DNA of 64,000 nucleotides from VBDM01 sp035651815 (GCA_035651815.1 DASRFB010000089.1:12367-76366); one strand, 5' to 3'. Numbered from the stretch's first letter, positions 54,223-63,162 are shown. Made by a program: numbers and translations. Notes: generated by a model not told the origin, from the sequence alone.

Positions 54223-54864
54223 TCAGTACTCGACTGGAACAGGGTCCAGGCTGCGCCACAGATACCAGGTCGCGACCGAGCGCCACGGCGCCCAGGCGCC
54301 GGCGAGCCGGGTCATCGTCCGGCGCGATCGCGGCCGGCCCTTGAAGTAGTGCAGGCAGATCGCGCGCTGCAGCCCGAGGTCGTCGAGCGGCAACACGTCG
54401 GGCCGCAGCAGGTTGAAGATGAGGAACATCTCCGCGGTCCAGCGCCCGATGCCGCGGACCTCGACCAGCTCCTCGATGATCGACTCGTCGTCCATCGTCG
54501 GCCACCGATTGACGTGGATGGCGCCGTCGGCGAAATGCTGCGCGAGGTCGGCGATGTACTCGGTCTTGCGGTCCGAGAGGCCGCAGGCGCGCAGGCGCGG
54601 CCTGTCCTTCGCGAGCACGTTCGCGGGCGTGACGTCGCCGACACAGGCGGCGAACCGGTCCCAGACGCTCTGCGCGGCCTTGACCGAGATCTGCTGGCCG
54701 ACGATCGCGCGCGCGAGCGTGAGGAACGGCTCGCCCCGCGGACGCAGGAAGATTTTCGGATGCGAGCGGATGATGCGCCCCATCACCGGATCGGACTTCG
54801 AGAGCCCGCGCTTCGCGCGCAGCCAGTACTCGGGCGCCGCGTCCGCTCCGGACACCGCGTTCAT
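54223..54864 (-). CDS. HhH-GPD DNA-3-methyladenine glycosylase
   Basis: 213 residues, AlkA-type. FLTLARAIVGQQISVKAAQSV and the helix-hairpin-helix LVEVRGIGRWTAEMFLIFNL, with catalytic Asp in LPLDDLGLQRA, are present. It removes alkylated bases. The ATG overlaps the stop of the DUF6352-like gene (ATGA). Confidence 0.92.
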   Translation of the reverse strand: MNAVSGADAAPEYWLRAKRGLSKSDPVMGRIIRSHPKIFLRPRGEPFLTLARAIVGQQISVKAAQSVWDRFAACVGDVTPANVLAKDRPRLRACGLSDRKTEYIADLAQHFADGAIHVNRWPTMDDESIIEELVEVRGIGRWTAEMFLIFNLLRPDVLPLDDLGLQRAICLHYFKGRPRSRRTMTRLAGAWAPWRSVATWYLWRSLDPVPVEY

Positions 54865-55871
54865 GTCTGCAGGATCGGCAGGTTCACGAGAAGATTCTGC
54901 GGCTTCATGCGCACGACGCTCGCGTCGTCCATCGACAGGGCGAGGTACACCGGCCTGCCCGCGACCTCCGGACGCACCGTCCTCGCCTCGACGAAATCCA
55001 TGCGGAAGAGCGCGAGAACCCGGCGCATGCGCCCGGCCTCCACCTCGTCGCCGCGCCACAGCTCGTTGAGGATGGCGGTCGATTCCGCGTCCAGCCCGAC
55101 GTGCCACGCCCATCTCCGGTCCTCGATCGCGCGCAGGCCTTCGACGCGCACTTCGACGTCGAAGAAGTGCCGCACCCATTTCTCGACCACGCGGCAGAAG
55201 GCCTGGTTCGCGGCGCGCCCGAAGTTCAGGCTGATCACGAAATCGTGGCGCTGGTCTCGCAGCCAGTACATCGCCGCGTTCTCCGCGTCGAGCACGTCGA
55301 GGTTCACCGTCGACAGCGGCGTCTGCGCCTCGACGATGAGCCGCCCGAGGCTTCCGTACGCTCCGCCCGAGGCGTGCATCTCGACGGTCTCGAGATCGGC
55401 GAGCATGGCGACGCCGCCGTCGGTATTCGCCTTCTGCTCGCGGTAGAAGATCTCCGCGGCGCGCGCTTCGAGCGGGTCGTCGCAGCCGTCGAGGATGTTC
55501 CGCAGAACGATCTGCGCGAGCTGATCCAGGAAAAGCGGCGGCACGTCGATGTTGCCGCCGGCGAAGAGGCCGGCGTAGCAGGCCTCGAGCGAAGGCGCTT
55601 GCTTCAGCCGATCCAGGAACCGCAGGAGCACGCGGTAGTTGTCGCGCGCATCCGGGTCTTCGACGCGGGCGAGCTCGCCCTCGCCGACCTCGCGCCGAGG
55701 CTCGTCCATCAGGGAATCGTGCAGCGCGATCTCGCTCGGCCCGGATTCCTCCACCGGCCGGATCTCCGGCCTGAGCAGATACGCGCGAAGGAAGTCGTCG
55801 GTGACGCGCAGACGTCGGTCGGCGTCGCGCTCGAGAAGGTGAAACCCGGAGTTGCGCCAGAAGTCCGGCAA
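54861..55871 (-). CDS. DUF6352-like protein of unknown function
   Basis: 336 residues. Begins LPDFWRNSGFHLLERD with an inferred TTG start, the conserved opening of this family. The body (RLKQAPSLEACYAGLF, NIDVPPLFLDQLAQIVLRNIL) is soluble and helical, with no signal peptide or known catalytic motif. It lies 20 nt after the HNH gene and is coupled to the glycosylase gene, so a link to DNA damage is possible but unproven. Confidence 0.75.
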   Translation of the reverse strand: MPDFWRNSGFHLLERDADRRLRVTDDFLRAYLLRPEIRPVEESGPSEIALHDSLMDEPRREVGEGELARVEDPDARDNYRVLLRFLDRLKQAPSLEACYAGLFAGGNIDVPPLFLDQLAQIVLRNILDGCDDPLEARAAEIFYREQKANTDGGVAMLADLETVEMHASGGAYGSLGRLIVEAQTPLSTVNLDVLDAENAAMYWLRDQRHDFVISLNFGRAANQAFCRVVEKWVRHFFDVEVRVEGLRAIEDRRWAWHVGLDAESTAILNELWRGDEVEAGRMRRVLALFRMDFVEARTVRPEVAGRPVYLALSMDDASVVRMKPQNLLVNLPILQT

Positions 55872-55891
55872 AGAAGCCGACGGCCGGCGGC

Positions 55892-56479
55892 TCAGGCGGC
55901 CGCGAGCTTCGCCACGCGGCTGTGATGCGAGACGTGCTGGACCAGGAACTCCATCTGGTCGGCGAGGATCTTGCGGTTCGTGAGGATCAGGTACTCGGCC
56001 TTGTTCGGCACGTAGGGAGCGTAGAGCAGCTCGAGACCCGCCTCCTCGGGCAGGCGGTTGCGCTTGATGCCGTTGCACGCGCGGCAGGCCGTGACCACGT
56101 TCATCCAGTGGTCGCCGCCGCCGCGCGACACCGGCCGGATATGGTCGCGCGTCAGGCGCAGGAACGAGAACTCGCCGCCGCAATACGCGCAGATGTGCCG
56201 GTCGCGGCGGAACAGCTCGCGGTTGTTGAGCGGCGGGACCTGGTTGAAGCCCTTCATCGCCATCGCGCGCCCCTTGATCGCGATGATCGAGTGCGCGGTG
56301 ATGCTCGAGCGCTCGCCGGTCGCGCGCGAGACGCCGCCGTAGAAGGTGAACGACTCCACCCCGAGGGTCCACGCGACCAGGTTCTTCGCGTAGTAGAAGC
56401 ACGCCTGCTGCCACGTCACCCAGCGGTGCGGCACGCCGTGATTGTCGAGCGTCAGAATCAGCGGTACTTCACCCGGCAT
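55892..56479 (-). CDS. HNH endonuclease family protein
   Basis: 195 residues. Zinc/HNH core: CAYCGGEFSFLRLTRDHIRPV, then SRGGGDHWMNVVTACRACN, giving two CxxC pairs and the DH/N/H catalytic set. A conserved N-terminal part (LDNHGVPHRWVTWQQACFYYA) precedes it. Common chromosomal HNH proteins of this kind have no proven role; a restriction or repair function is a guess. Confidence 0.88.
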   Translation of the reverse strand: MPGEVPLILTLDNHGVPHRWVTWQQACFYYAKNLVAWTLGVESFTFYGGVSRATGERSSITAHSIIAIKGRAMAMKGFNQVPPLNNRELFRRDRHICAYCGGEFSFLRLTRDHIRPVSRGGGDHWMNVVTACRACNGIKRNRLPEEAGLELLYAPYVPNKAEYLILTNRKILADQMEFLVQHVSHHSRVAKLAAA

Positions 56480-56575
56480 GCGATGTCTCCGGCACCTGTC
56501 CTCGTCGTTTTTGACTGCAAAGATTGTGCCGCAAAAGCGCGCGGCGCGCCATCCCCGCGTCCGGGACGCCGTGAA

Positions 56576-57424
56576 TCAGTTCAAAGCGCTCGCGAGCAGC
56601 CTGCGGTAGCGCACGACGAGGTCGGCGTCGCCTTCGGCGAGCGCGAACGCGCGCAGCATGGTTCTGCGGGCCGTCTCGCGCTCCGGTCCGCGGCCGGCCC
56701 GGACCACCTCGAGGAGCTGCTCGAGCGCGGCCTCGAAATCCCCGTCCGCGGCGTGACGCTCGGCGAGACGCAGCCTCGCGCCCGGATCGCCGGGCGCGGC
56801 CTCGAGGCGCCGGCGCAGCTCGGCGGCGTCGGGCAGCTCGCGCGCCGCACGCCACAGCTCGATGCGGCTCGCGAGCTTCCGTGCGCGATCGTCGCGCTCG
56901 TGCTCGGGCAGCTCGGCGAGGAGCGCCTCGGCGTCGGGCCACGCCTCGCGCGCGATCAGCAGCTCCGCGAGGTCGACGCGCGCGGCCTGCAGCCCGGGCT
57001 CCGCTTGGAGCGCTTCGCGCAGCCGCGCCTCGGCCGCTCCGGAGTCGCCCGCGGCGAGCGCCGCGGAAGCGGCGAGGCGCAGCTTGTCGCCCGGCGTCGG
57101 CAGGATCCCGCGCAGGAAGGCGCGCGCCGACGACTCGGGGACGGCGCCGGTGAACTCGGCCGCGACCCGGCCGTCCCGGAAGGCCTTCACCGCGGGGATC
57201 CCGCGGATGCCGAAGCGTGTCGCGGTCTCGGGATTCTCGTCCGTGTTCAGCTTCGCCAGAACGAACTCGCCCTGGTGCTCGGCGGCGAGCTTCTCGAGCA
57301 CCGGCTTGAGCGCCCGGCACGGCGCGCACCACGGCGCCCAGAAGTCGACGACGACCGGCTGCGTGCGCGACGCCTCGATGACGTCGCTCTCGAACGTGGC
57401 GTCGGTGACGTCCTTGCCGCTCAT
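56576..57424 (-). CDS. Thioredoxin-TPR protein (CnoX/YbbN-like)
   Basis: 282 residues: thioredoxin domain (1-105) with FWAPWCAPCRALKP (redox Cys33/Cys36, CAPC rather than CGPC), then TPR repeats to the end. In E. coli CnoX the domain acts as a chlorine-induced holdase that hands clients to GroEL. A CAPC motif is expected to be redox active, unlike the E. coli SxxC. Confidence 0.92.
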   Translation of the reverse strand: MSGKDVTDATFESDVIEASRTQPVVVDFWAPWCAPCRALKPVLEKLAAEHQGEFVLAKLNTDENPETATRFGIRGIPAVKAFRDGRVAAEFTGAVPESSARAFLRGILPTPGDKLRLAASAALAAGDSGAAEARLREALQAEPGLQAARVDLAELLIAREAWPDAEALLAELPEHERDDRARKLASRIELWRAARELPDAAELRRRLEAAPGDPGARLRLAERHAADGDFEAALEQLLEVVRAGRGPERETARRTMLRAFALAEGDADLVVRYRRLLASALN

Positions 57425-57458
57425 GGTCGTTCCAAGATGCCGCCGGGGAGCGCCCGTT

Positions 57459-58202
57459 TCAATGGTCCGGGCCGCCCTTGTGCAGGCGCACCGGCTCTCC
57501 CCGCCGGGCGCGCACGCGCAGGTTCAGCATCTCGACGCCCACCGAGAACGCCATCGCGAAATAGATGTAGCCCTTCGGGACGTGGACGTTGAAGGCCTCG
57601 GCGACCAGCGCGAAGCCGACGAGGATGAGGAACGACAGCGCGAGCATTTTGATCGTGGGGTGCCGGTCGACGAAGTCTCCGATCGGCCGGGCGGCGAATA
57701 TCATCACCGCGACCGCGAGCACGATCGCCGAAACCATCACGGCGACCTGGTCCACCATGCCGACGGCGGTGATCACCGAGTCGAGCGAGAACACGATGTC
57801 GATCACTGCGATCTGCGCGATCACCGCGGCGAACCCGGCGCGCGCGGCGCCGCCGCCCGCCTGCGCCTCGCCCTCGAGCGAGTTGTGGATCTCGTGCACG
57901 CTCTTCCACAGCAGGAACAGCCCGCCGCAGAAAAGGATGAGATCGCGCCCGGACACGCCGCGGCCGGCGAGCTCGAACAGCGGCCGCGTCAGCGTCATGA
58001 TCCAGGCGAGCGTCAGCAGCAGCAGGATCCGGGTCAGCATCGCGAGCGCGAGCCCCACGAGGCGCGCGCGCTGGCGCTCGCTTTCGGGGAGCCGACCGAC
58101 CAGGACGCTGATGAAGATGATATTGTCGATGCCGAGGACGATCTCGAGCGCGGTGAGCGTCGCCAGCGCGATCCAGACCTGCGGGTCGAGGAGCCAGTCC
58201 AT
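57459..58202 (-). CDS. TerC-family membrane protein
   Basis: 247 residues with about seven membrane helices. The acidic signature ALEIVLGIDNIIFISVLVGRL (Asp in TM2) and DIVFSLDSVITAVGMVDQV are the TerC metal-linked motifs. Related proteins export Mn2+ or help membrane protein metalation. The specific metal cannot be told. Confidence 0.92.
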   Translation of the reverse strand: MDWLLDPQVWIALATLTALEIVLGIDNIIFISVLVGRLPESERQRARLVGLALAMLTRILLLLTLAWIMTLTRPLFELAGRGVSGRDLILFCGGLFLLWKSVHEIHNSLEGEAQAGGGAARAGFAAVIAQIAVIDIVFSLDSVITAVGMVDQVAVMVSAIVLAVAVMIFAARPIGDFVDRHPTIKMLALSFLILVGFALVAEAFNVHVPKGYIYFAMAFSVGVEMLNLRVRARRGEPVRLHKGGPDH

Positions 58203-58341
58203 TGGAACCTCTACTCTAGGGGCTTCCCGGGATCGCTGCAGCGTGGTCCATTCGGCGCAGCCCTTGTGTCAGGGGCGGATCATCGCATGACCCGCCCGGG
58301 CCTTAGATTGATCGGCAGGTCGGGTCCACACGGTGGCCGTC

Positions 58342-59589
58342 ATGGACGTCAGCAGCCCCTGGCCGTTCTTCGTCATCAACGTCGCCTGTCTCGCGACCGG
58401 CTGGATCATCGTCGCGCGGAGCCGGTTCTACCGGCAGCACGTGCAGGGCCTGCGCCAGGGCCGCACCGGAATGCTGGACGGACTGCGGGGCTGGCTGGCG
58501 CTCGGCGTGTTCTTCCAGCACGCCATGACCCATTGGTTCCTGCACACGCAGGGAAAATGGGACGCCGCCGCCTCGCCCTTCTACGAGCTCGCCGGGGAAA
58601 TCGGCGTGTCGCTGTTCTTCATGATCACCGGGTTCCTGTTCTGGACCCGCGTCCTGCAGTCCGGAGGAAAGCTCGACGCCAGGGCGCTGTACCTCTCGCG
58701 CGTGCGGCGCATCGTGCCGATGTACCTCGTCTCGGTATTCATGGTCCTCGCCGTCGTCGGGACGATGAGCGGATTCTCGCTGCGAGTGGGCCTGCCCGAG
58801 CTCGCGCGCGAGCTGCGCGCGTGGTTCTCGTTCGGATTCATGTACGCGGGCGGGGTCAACGGCGTGCAGAACGCTCACTATATCGAGGCGGTCTACTGGA
58901 CCCTCGCCTACGAATGGGTCTTCTACCTGGCGCTGCCGTTTCTCGGCCTGTTCGTGCGGCCGCTCGCGTTCATCGCGCTGCTCGGGGTCTTCGGTCTCTA
59001 CGGCCTGCGCGAGCCGGTGACCCTGAGCTTCGCGTTCGGCGCCGTCGCGGCGGTGGTCCTCCGGACGGGCGCGCTCGCCGAGCTGCTGCCCAGGAGCTGG
59101 CTCGGGCTCGTTCCGCTCGCGTGCCTCGCCGCGGTGTTCGCGCTGCCCTCGGCGTTCGGGTTCGCCCCCGGAGCGCTGCTGTTCGTGTTCTTCGTCTTCG
59201 TCGTCCACGGCAACAGCCTGTTCGGATTGCTCGCGTCCGCCGGCGCGAGGCTGCTCGGGACGGTGAGCTATAGCATCTACCTCGTCCACTGCATCGTGCT
59301 GTTCGTCGTGATGCGGATCGTCGACGCCCATGGGCCGATCGCGACGATCGGGCCGCTCGGCTACTGGTTCTTCGCGGGCCTGGCCGGTGTGCTCGCCGTT
59401 CTCGTATCGGCGATCACTTACCGTTACGTGGAGCACCCGTTCCTCGCGACCAGCGTCGCGCCCGGCCGACAGGCGGCGGCGCAGGTGGTCGAAATCCGCG
59501 ACGCGCTCGATCGGAGCGAAACGGCCCGGAGCGCTGCCGCTCCGGGCCGTTCGTCACTGCTGGAAGATGGCGCGCCCGGCAGGATTTGA
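58342..59589 (+). CDS. Acyltransferase-3 (OafA/YrhL-like) membrane protein
   Basis: About 415 residues with ten membrane helices. Active-site start LDGLRGWLALGVFFQHAM carries the conserved Arg and His, and GVSLFFMITGFLFW and SYSIYLVHCIVLF are the other family blocks. It probably acetylates a surface glycan. ATG at 58342 has GGTGG six bases upstream; an in-frame GTG lies at 58333. The C-terminus is translated through a hairpin (59521-59550) and 22 bp into the antisense of tRNA-Arg, so the last 25 residues look non-native. Confidence 0.88.
   Translation: MDVSSPWPFFVINVACLATGWIIVARSRFYRQHVQGLRQGRTGMLDGLRGWLALGVFFQHAMTHWFLHTQGKWDAAASPFYELAGEIGVSLFFMITGFLFWTRVLQSGGKLDARALYLSRVRRIVPMYLVSVFMVLAVVGTMSGFSLRVGLPELARELRAWFSFGFMYAGGVNGVQNAHYIEAVYWTLAYEWVFYLALPFLGLFVRPLAFIALLGVFGLYGLREPVTLSFAFGAVAAVVLRTGALAELLPRSWLGLVPLACLAAVFALPSAFGFAPGALLFVFFVFVVHGNSLFGLLASAGARLLGTVSYSIYLVHCIVLFVVMRIVDAHGPIATIGPLGYWFFAGLAGVLAVLVSAITYRYVEHPFLATSVAPGRQAAAQVVEIRDALDRSETARSAAAPGRSSLLEDGAPGRI
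59521..59550 (-). terminator. 12-bp hairpin downstream of tRNA-Arg
   Basis: Perfect stem ACGGCCCGGAGC / GCTCCGGGCCGT with a 6-nt loop. It lies 18 bp past the tRNA end on the minus strand and is followed there by a short TTT. It also lies within the coding sequence of the acyltransferase-3 gene. The T-run is weak, so it may act as processing or 3' protection structure. Confidence 0.6.
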
Positions 59590-59644
59590 ACCCACGACCC
59601 CTTGGTTCGTAGCCAAGTACTCTATCCAACTGAGCTACGGGCGC
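59568..59644 (-). tRNA. tRNA-Arg (anticodon ACG)
   Basis: 77 nt including CCA. GCGCCCG at the 5' end pairs with CGGGCGC. The D arm carries AGCTCAGTTGGATAGAG. The anticodon loop CTACGAA gives ACG (read as ICG), and the T arm carries GGTTCAAATCC. All four arms close. It would read CGU, CGC and CGA codons. Confidence 0.97.
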
Positions 59645-59653
59645 GAAGCGCGG

Positions 59654-59662
59654 ATTATATCA
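59654..59662 (-). promoter_or_regulatory. Extended -10 promoter of tRNA-Arg
   Basis: Minus-strand TGATATAAT is a TGn-extended consensus -10 ten bases before the tRNA. No good -35 is seen, which an extended -10 can tolerate. Confidence 0.6.
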
Positions 59663-59670
59663 AATCACCC

Positions 59671-60000
59671 CTAGCGGCACGGCACCGGCCGGAGCGCGCA
59701 GCGATCGGGGTAGGTCGCCACGTATTTCGTGCGGCCCTGCGGATCGAAATGCAGCTCCGCGACGTAAGTGAAGGTGCCGTTGAGATAGCGGTAGTCCCAC
59801 ACCTCTTCCTGCTGCCTCGGAAAATTCATCGCGAGCAGAGGCTGGCCGAGCTGACGCTCGACGTCGACCTTGCTCGTGGCGCCGGCCTGAATCGAGGCGA
59901 TCGCCTGCGGGTTCACGGTCCACCAGTCGCGGCCCTGGTGGTACGTCGAGCAGCCCGCGAGCAGCACGGCTGCGAAGCCTGCGGCGAAGAGCTTGGTCAT
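59671..60000 (-). CDS. SmpA/OmlA-domain lipoprotein (BamE-like)
   Basis: 109 residues. Lipobox LLAGCST near residue 15. The domain (IASIQAGATSKVDVERQLGQP, EEVWDYRYLNGTFTYVAELHFDPQGR) has the SmpA/OmlA alternating strand pattern. A small outer-membrane lipoprotein, possibly linked to BAM like BamE, but it is not next to other bam genes. Confidence 0.85.
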   Translation of the reverse strand: MTKLFAAGFAAVLLAGCSTYHQGRDWWTVNPQAIASIQAGATSKVDVERQLGQPLLAMNFPRQQEEVWDYRYLNGTFTYVAELHFDPQGRTKYVATYPDRCALRPVPCR

Positions 60001-60107
60001 GGTCGCCTCCGGAGAGAGTGTCTTCAGTGTAGGGGGAAACCCGCGCGGCGTTCAAGTTCCCCCCGATTGCGATAACATTCCGCCGGATTCCCCAAGGAGC
60101 ACACCCC

Positions 60108-61067
60108 ATGATCGCCCGCGCCTGCGCGCTCGCCGCGCTCATTCTGGCCTCGTCCACCGCAGCGTTCGGACAGGCGTACCCGAGCCACCCCATCAAGATG
60201 ATCGTGCCGTGGCCGCCTGGCCAGGCGACCGACGTGGCGGCGCGCATGGTGTCGGAGAAGCTCTCCCCGACGCTCGGGCAGCCGGTCGTCGTCGACAACC
60301 GGCCCGGCGCGGGCGGCGTGGTGGGATGCGAGGTCGCGGCGAAGTCCCCCGCCGACGGCTACACCCTCGTCGCCGGCTCGAGCGGCCCGATCTCGATCAG
60401 CCCGAACGTGCAGAAAGTCGCCTACAACCCGCTCCGCGACTTCACCGGCATCAGCCTGATCGCCGTCAACCCGTTCGTGCTGGTCGTGAATCCCTCCATC
60501 CCGGCGAACAACGTGAAGGAGCTGATCGCGCTGCTCAAGGCCAACCCCGGCAAGTATTCGTTCGCCTCCTCGGGGTCCGGGGCCACGAGCCACCTGATGT
60601 CGGTGCTGTTCAACTCGATGGCCGGCGTGAACGCCGTGCACGTTCCGTACAAAGGCAGCTCGCAATCGGTCACCGACGTCGTCAACGGCCAGATCGCGTA
60701 CACGATCGAGACCGTTCCCGCCGTCGCGGGCCTGGCGAAGGCGGGCAAGCTGCGCATGCTGGCCGTCACGAGCAGCAAGCGCGCCCAGGCGCTCCCCGAC
60801 GTGCCGACGATCGGCGACAGCCTCCCGGGCTATGAAATGTTCGGGTGGATCGGCTTCATGGCGCCGGCCGGGACGCCGAAGAACGTCATCGATAAGCTTT
60901 CGGGGGAGACGCGCAAGATCATGCAGGATCCCGAGCTCAAGCAGCGCTTCTTCAATGCCGGGCTCGAGCCCGCGGGCAACACGCCGGCCGAATTCGCCGA
61001 GTTCATGAAGAAGCAGAACGACCGCTACGCGTCGGTCGTGAAGCAGGCGGGGGTGAAGGCGGATTGA
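60108..61067 (+). CDS. Bug-family tripartite tricarboxylate receptor (TctC-like)
   Basis: 319 residues. Signal peptide (ACALAALILASSTAAFG) then the Bug fold: YPSHPIKMIVPWPPGQATDVAARM, VVVDNRPGAGGVVGCEV and VHVPYKGSSQSVTDVVNG. A periplasmic solute binder, here an orphan without TctA/TctB. Its ligand could be a carboxylate. The ATG follows AAGGAG. Confidence 0.94.
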   Translation: MIARACALAALILASSTAAFGQAYPSHPIKMIVPWPPGQATDVAARMVSEKLSPTLGQPVVVDNRPGAGGVVGCEVAAKSPADGYTLVAGSSGPISISPNVQKVAYNPLRDFTGISLIAVNPFVLVVNPSIPANNVKELIALLKANPGKYSFASSGSGATSHLMSVLFNSMAGVNAVHVPYKGSSQSVTDVVNGQIAYTIETVPAVAGLAKAGKLRMLAVTSSKRAQALPDVPTIGDSLPGYEMFGWIGFMAPAGTPKNVIDKLSGETRKIMQDPELKQRFFNAGLEPAGNTPAEFAEFMKKQNDRYASVVKQAGVKAD

Positions 61068-61078
61068 CGCGGAGTGCT

Positions 61079-61258
61079 CTAGAAGGAACAGCGGTCCTCG
61101 CAAAACTCCTCGCCGGCTTGGTCGGCCATGCAATCCTGCATGCAAAGCGTGTCGACAGGCCGGTTCGACGCCTTCGCTTGCGCGTCCGTGCGGTTCGCGG
61201 ATGGCGCGGAACCGCAAGCCGCGGCGAGCAGCGCGGCCAGCAGCACGACGTTGCGCAT
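61079..61258 (-). CDS. Small Cys-rich lipoprotein, 59 residues
   Basis: Not a listed long frame. ATG at 61258, AAGGGA well placed before it, stop TAG at 61079. The N-terminus MRNVVLLAALLAAACGS is a short signal with a lipobox-like AAAC. The mature part carries a CMQDCMADQ and CEDRCSF pair of Cys-X3-Cys motifs, so it may hold two disulfides or bind metal. Family not recognised. Lies just after the Bug gene, convergently (12 bp). Confidence 0.65.
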   Translation of the reverse strand: MRNVVLLAALLAAACGSAPSANRTDAQAKASNRPVDTLCMQDCMADQAGEEFCEDRCSF

Positions 61259-61276
61259 GGTGTGTCCCTTCTTCGC

Positions 61277-61729
61277 TTAGCGCGAGATCACGAGCTTGTA
61301 CAGGTTCAGCGGCAACCCGCGCGGCGAAGTCGTCGGTTGTCCCACGGGCGGCGGCAGCTTCTCCACAAAATCCACTTTCCAGCCTTGATCGAGGAGCTGT
61401 TCGCGCGTCAACGAGCCGAGCCCGCCGGTGCATTCGAACTCGTCGCCCTCTTTGGGGAATTCATCGTAGTAGACCGGCGTCGTGCAGCTCGCGGCGCGCG
61501 CGCCGCGCACGGCCGCAGGCGCGCGCGCCGGTGTCGAGACGCCTTGAGACGCCGCGGGCGAGGCTTGCTTCTGAAGCTCGGGGGCGTCGCGGAGCTTCTT
61601 CCATTCCGCCCACGTGTATTCCTTGCCGTCCACGTAAACGGTATCGCCGATCTTGATCACCGCCGACACGGCGGTACCGGAAAAAAGCAACGCGCCGCAA
61701 ATCGCGGGCAACGCGAGCAGACGCTTCAC
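61277..61729 (-). CDS. Unknown secreted protein (150 residues)
   Basis: Start inferred as GTG 61729 with GGAG seven bases upstream; an ATG ten codons earlier has no such site. A signal peptide (RLLALPAICGALLFSGTAVSA) precedes IKIGDTVYVDGKEYTWAEWKKL, a short Ala-rich linker and the C-terminal CTTPVYYDEFPKEGDEFEC with two Cys. I do not recognise the family. The small lipoprotein gene follows on the same strand. Confidence 0.72.
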   Translation of the reverse strand: MKRLLALPAICGALLFSGTAVSAVIKIGDTVYVDGKEYTWAEWKKLRDAPELQKQASPAASQGVSTPARAPAAVRGARAASCTTPVYYDEFPKEGDEFECTGGLGSLTREQLLDQGWKVDFVEKLPPPVGQPTTSPRGLPLNLYKLVISR

Positions 61730-61803
61730 TTCACCACTCCACGAATGAAAGGCGGGCATCCGAAGACGCCCGCCATCCTACAACGAAAAGAACCTGCTCG
61801 ACT

Positions 61804-63162
61804 TCAGAAGTCGTAGGTCATTCCGAGCGAGATCGCCTGCACCGTGCCGCCCGTGGAGCAGGTCGCATCGATTGCGCCATCGTGGCAGTCGGTCGTGATC
61901 CCGTGGCCGCTCGCGCCCAGGTCGAAGTGCGCGGCGTTGTGGTTCGCCTGCCGCGCATAGACCAGGTACCAAGTCGTGCGCTTGTCCTCGAAATGGTGCT
62001 TGTAGCCAAGCGAATACAGGTTCGACGCATTGTCCAGCGAACCGGCGTTCGGCGTCCCGTCCGGCAGGTGGGCGGCCGCGGGCGACCCCGGGGTCTTGCC
62101 AGCGTGTCCCCAGCCCAGGTTCACGTCGTCCTCCGGGCTCAGCTTCTGCGTGAGCGCGAGCCAGTAGCCGTTGCGCTGGCGCTCGTTGAACTCAGCGACC
62201 GGAGCCTTTCGGGTGAGCCGCTCGTAGATGGCGTTGATCGTGGTCGCGGCGAGCCGATACTGAACGCCCAATTTCCCCGCGGACTCGTCGGCGATGCCCA
62301 CCTGCCCCGGCATGACGATGGTGCCGTCTTCGTCGCCGGTGCGGTTGACGTTCTTGTGCCTCTCATACGCGGCGATCGCGTACAGGGGCCCGGCGTTGTA
62401 TACGCCCGCAATGCTGTAAACGTTGCCGAAAGAGCCGTCCGTGCAACCCAGGTTGGAGTCGGGATTGTTCCCGCCGGCGCAATCCGGCTCGCCGCTCGGT
62501 TGGATGCTGTTGTCGCTGGAGCGATTCTGCCCGGGCGCGAACAACGCGCTGAACGAGAAAGCGCCGAGCTTGGGCGACTCGTACCACGCCGCGTGCGACA
62601 GTCGGGTGTCGAATTCGGCTCGGTTGTCCCCGCCGCTGTTGCCCATGATGCTGTTGTAGTCGCCCACCGTCGCCGAGAACGGATCCATGCGTGAAGTCGA
62701 CAGCTTGTACGGCGCGTCGGTCTTGCCCAGCTTGGCCGCGCCGAAGCCGCCCGCCAATCCGAGAAAGCTGTTGCGCGACGCAAAGGCGCCCTTGACGTTG
62801 TTGTCGGCGGAGGAGTTCGACGACGCGGTGCCCGGCGTGGCGGAGACGTCGACCTGGGTTTCGATCTGGAACACCGCTCTTAATCCGTTTTCGCCGAGGT
62901 CGTGCCCGCCTCGGATGCCGAGGCGAGACAGGTTGCTCGAGATATCCGGTTGCCAGCCCAGCTTGCCCTGCAGCGGCGCTCCGTTGCCGTCGAGGTGCCC
63001 GGCGATGCCCTTGGTCGCATCATCGATCGACAGATCGAGGTGGCCGTATATTTCGATGTTGGTGGGCGCCGTGACCGACTGCGCGAGCGCGCCACCCGCG
63101 AACATGCCGCCTGTCGAGCCGAGCGCAAGCGCAACGGCCGTTGCTCCCCATCTGGTCTTCAT
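61804..63162 (-). CDS. Gram-negative porin (Burkholderia/Neisseria type)
   Basis: 452 residues. Signal peptide (AVALALGSTGGMFAGGALA), IEIYGHLDLSIDD as first strand, SRLGIRGGHDLGENGLRAVF and SFLGLAGGFGAAKLGKTDAP (the conserved loop-3 region), and a C-terminal SLGMTYDF ending in Phe. A trimeric general porin. ATG 63162 is preceded by GAGGAG. A 425-bp region with palindromes lies upstream. Confidence 0.93.
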   Translation of the reverse strand: MKTRWGATAVALALGSTGGMFAGGALAQSVTAPTNIEIYGHLDLSIDDATKGIAGHLDGNGAPLQGKLGWQPDISSNLSRLGIRGGHDLGENGLRAVFQIETQVDVSATPGTASSNSSADNNVKGAFASRNSFLGLAGGFGAAKLGKTDAPYKLSTSRMDPFSATVGDYNSIMGNSGGDNRAEFDTRLSHAAWYESPKLGAFSFSALFAPGQNRSSDNSIQPSGEPDCAGGNNPDSNLGCTDGSFGNVYSIAGVYNAGPLYAIAAYERHKNVNRTGDEDGTIVMPGQVGIADESAGKLGVQYRLAATTINAIYERLTRKAPVAEFNERQRNGYWLALTQKLSPEDDVNLGWGHAGKTPGSPAAAHLPDGTPNAGSLDNASNLYSLGYKHHFEDKRTTWYLVYARQANHNAAHFDLGASGHGITTDCHDGAIDATCSTGGTVQAISLGMTYDF

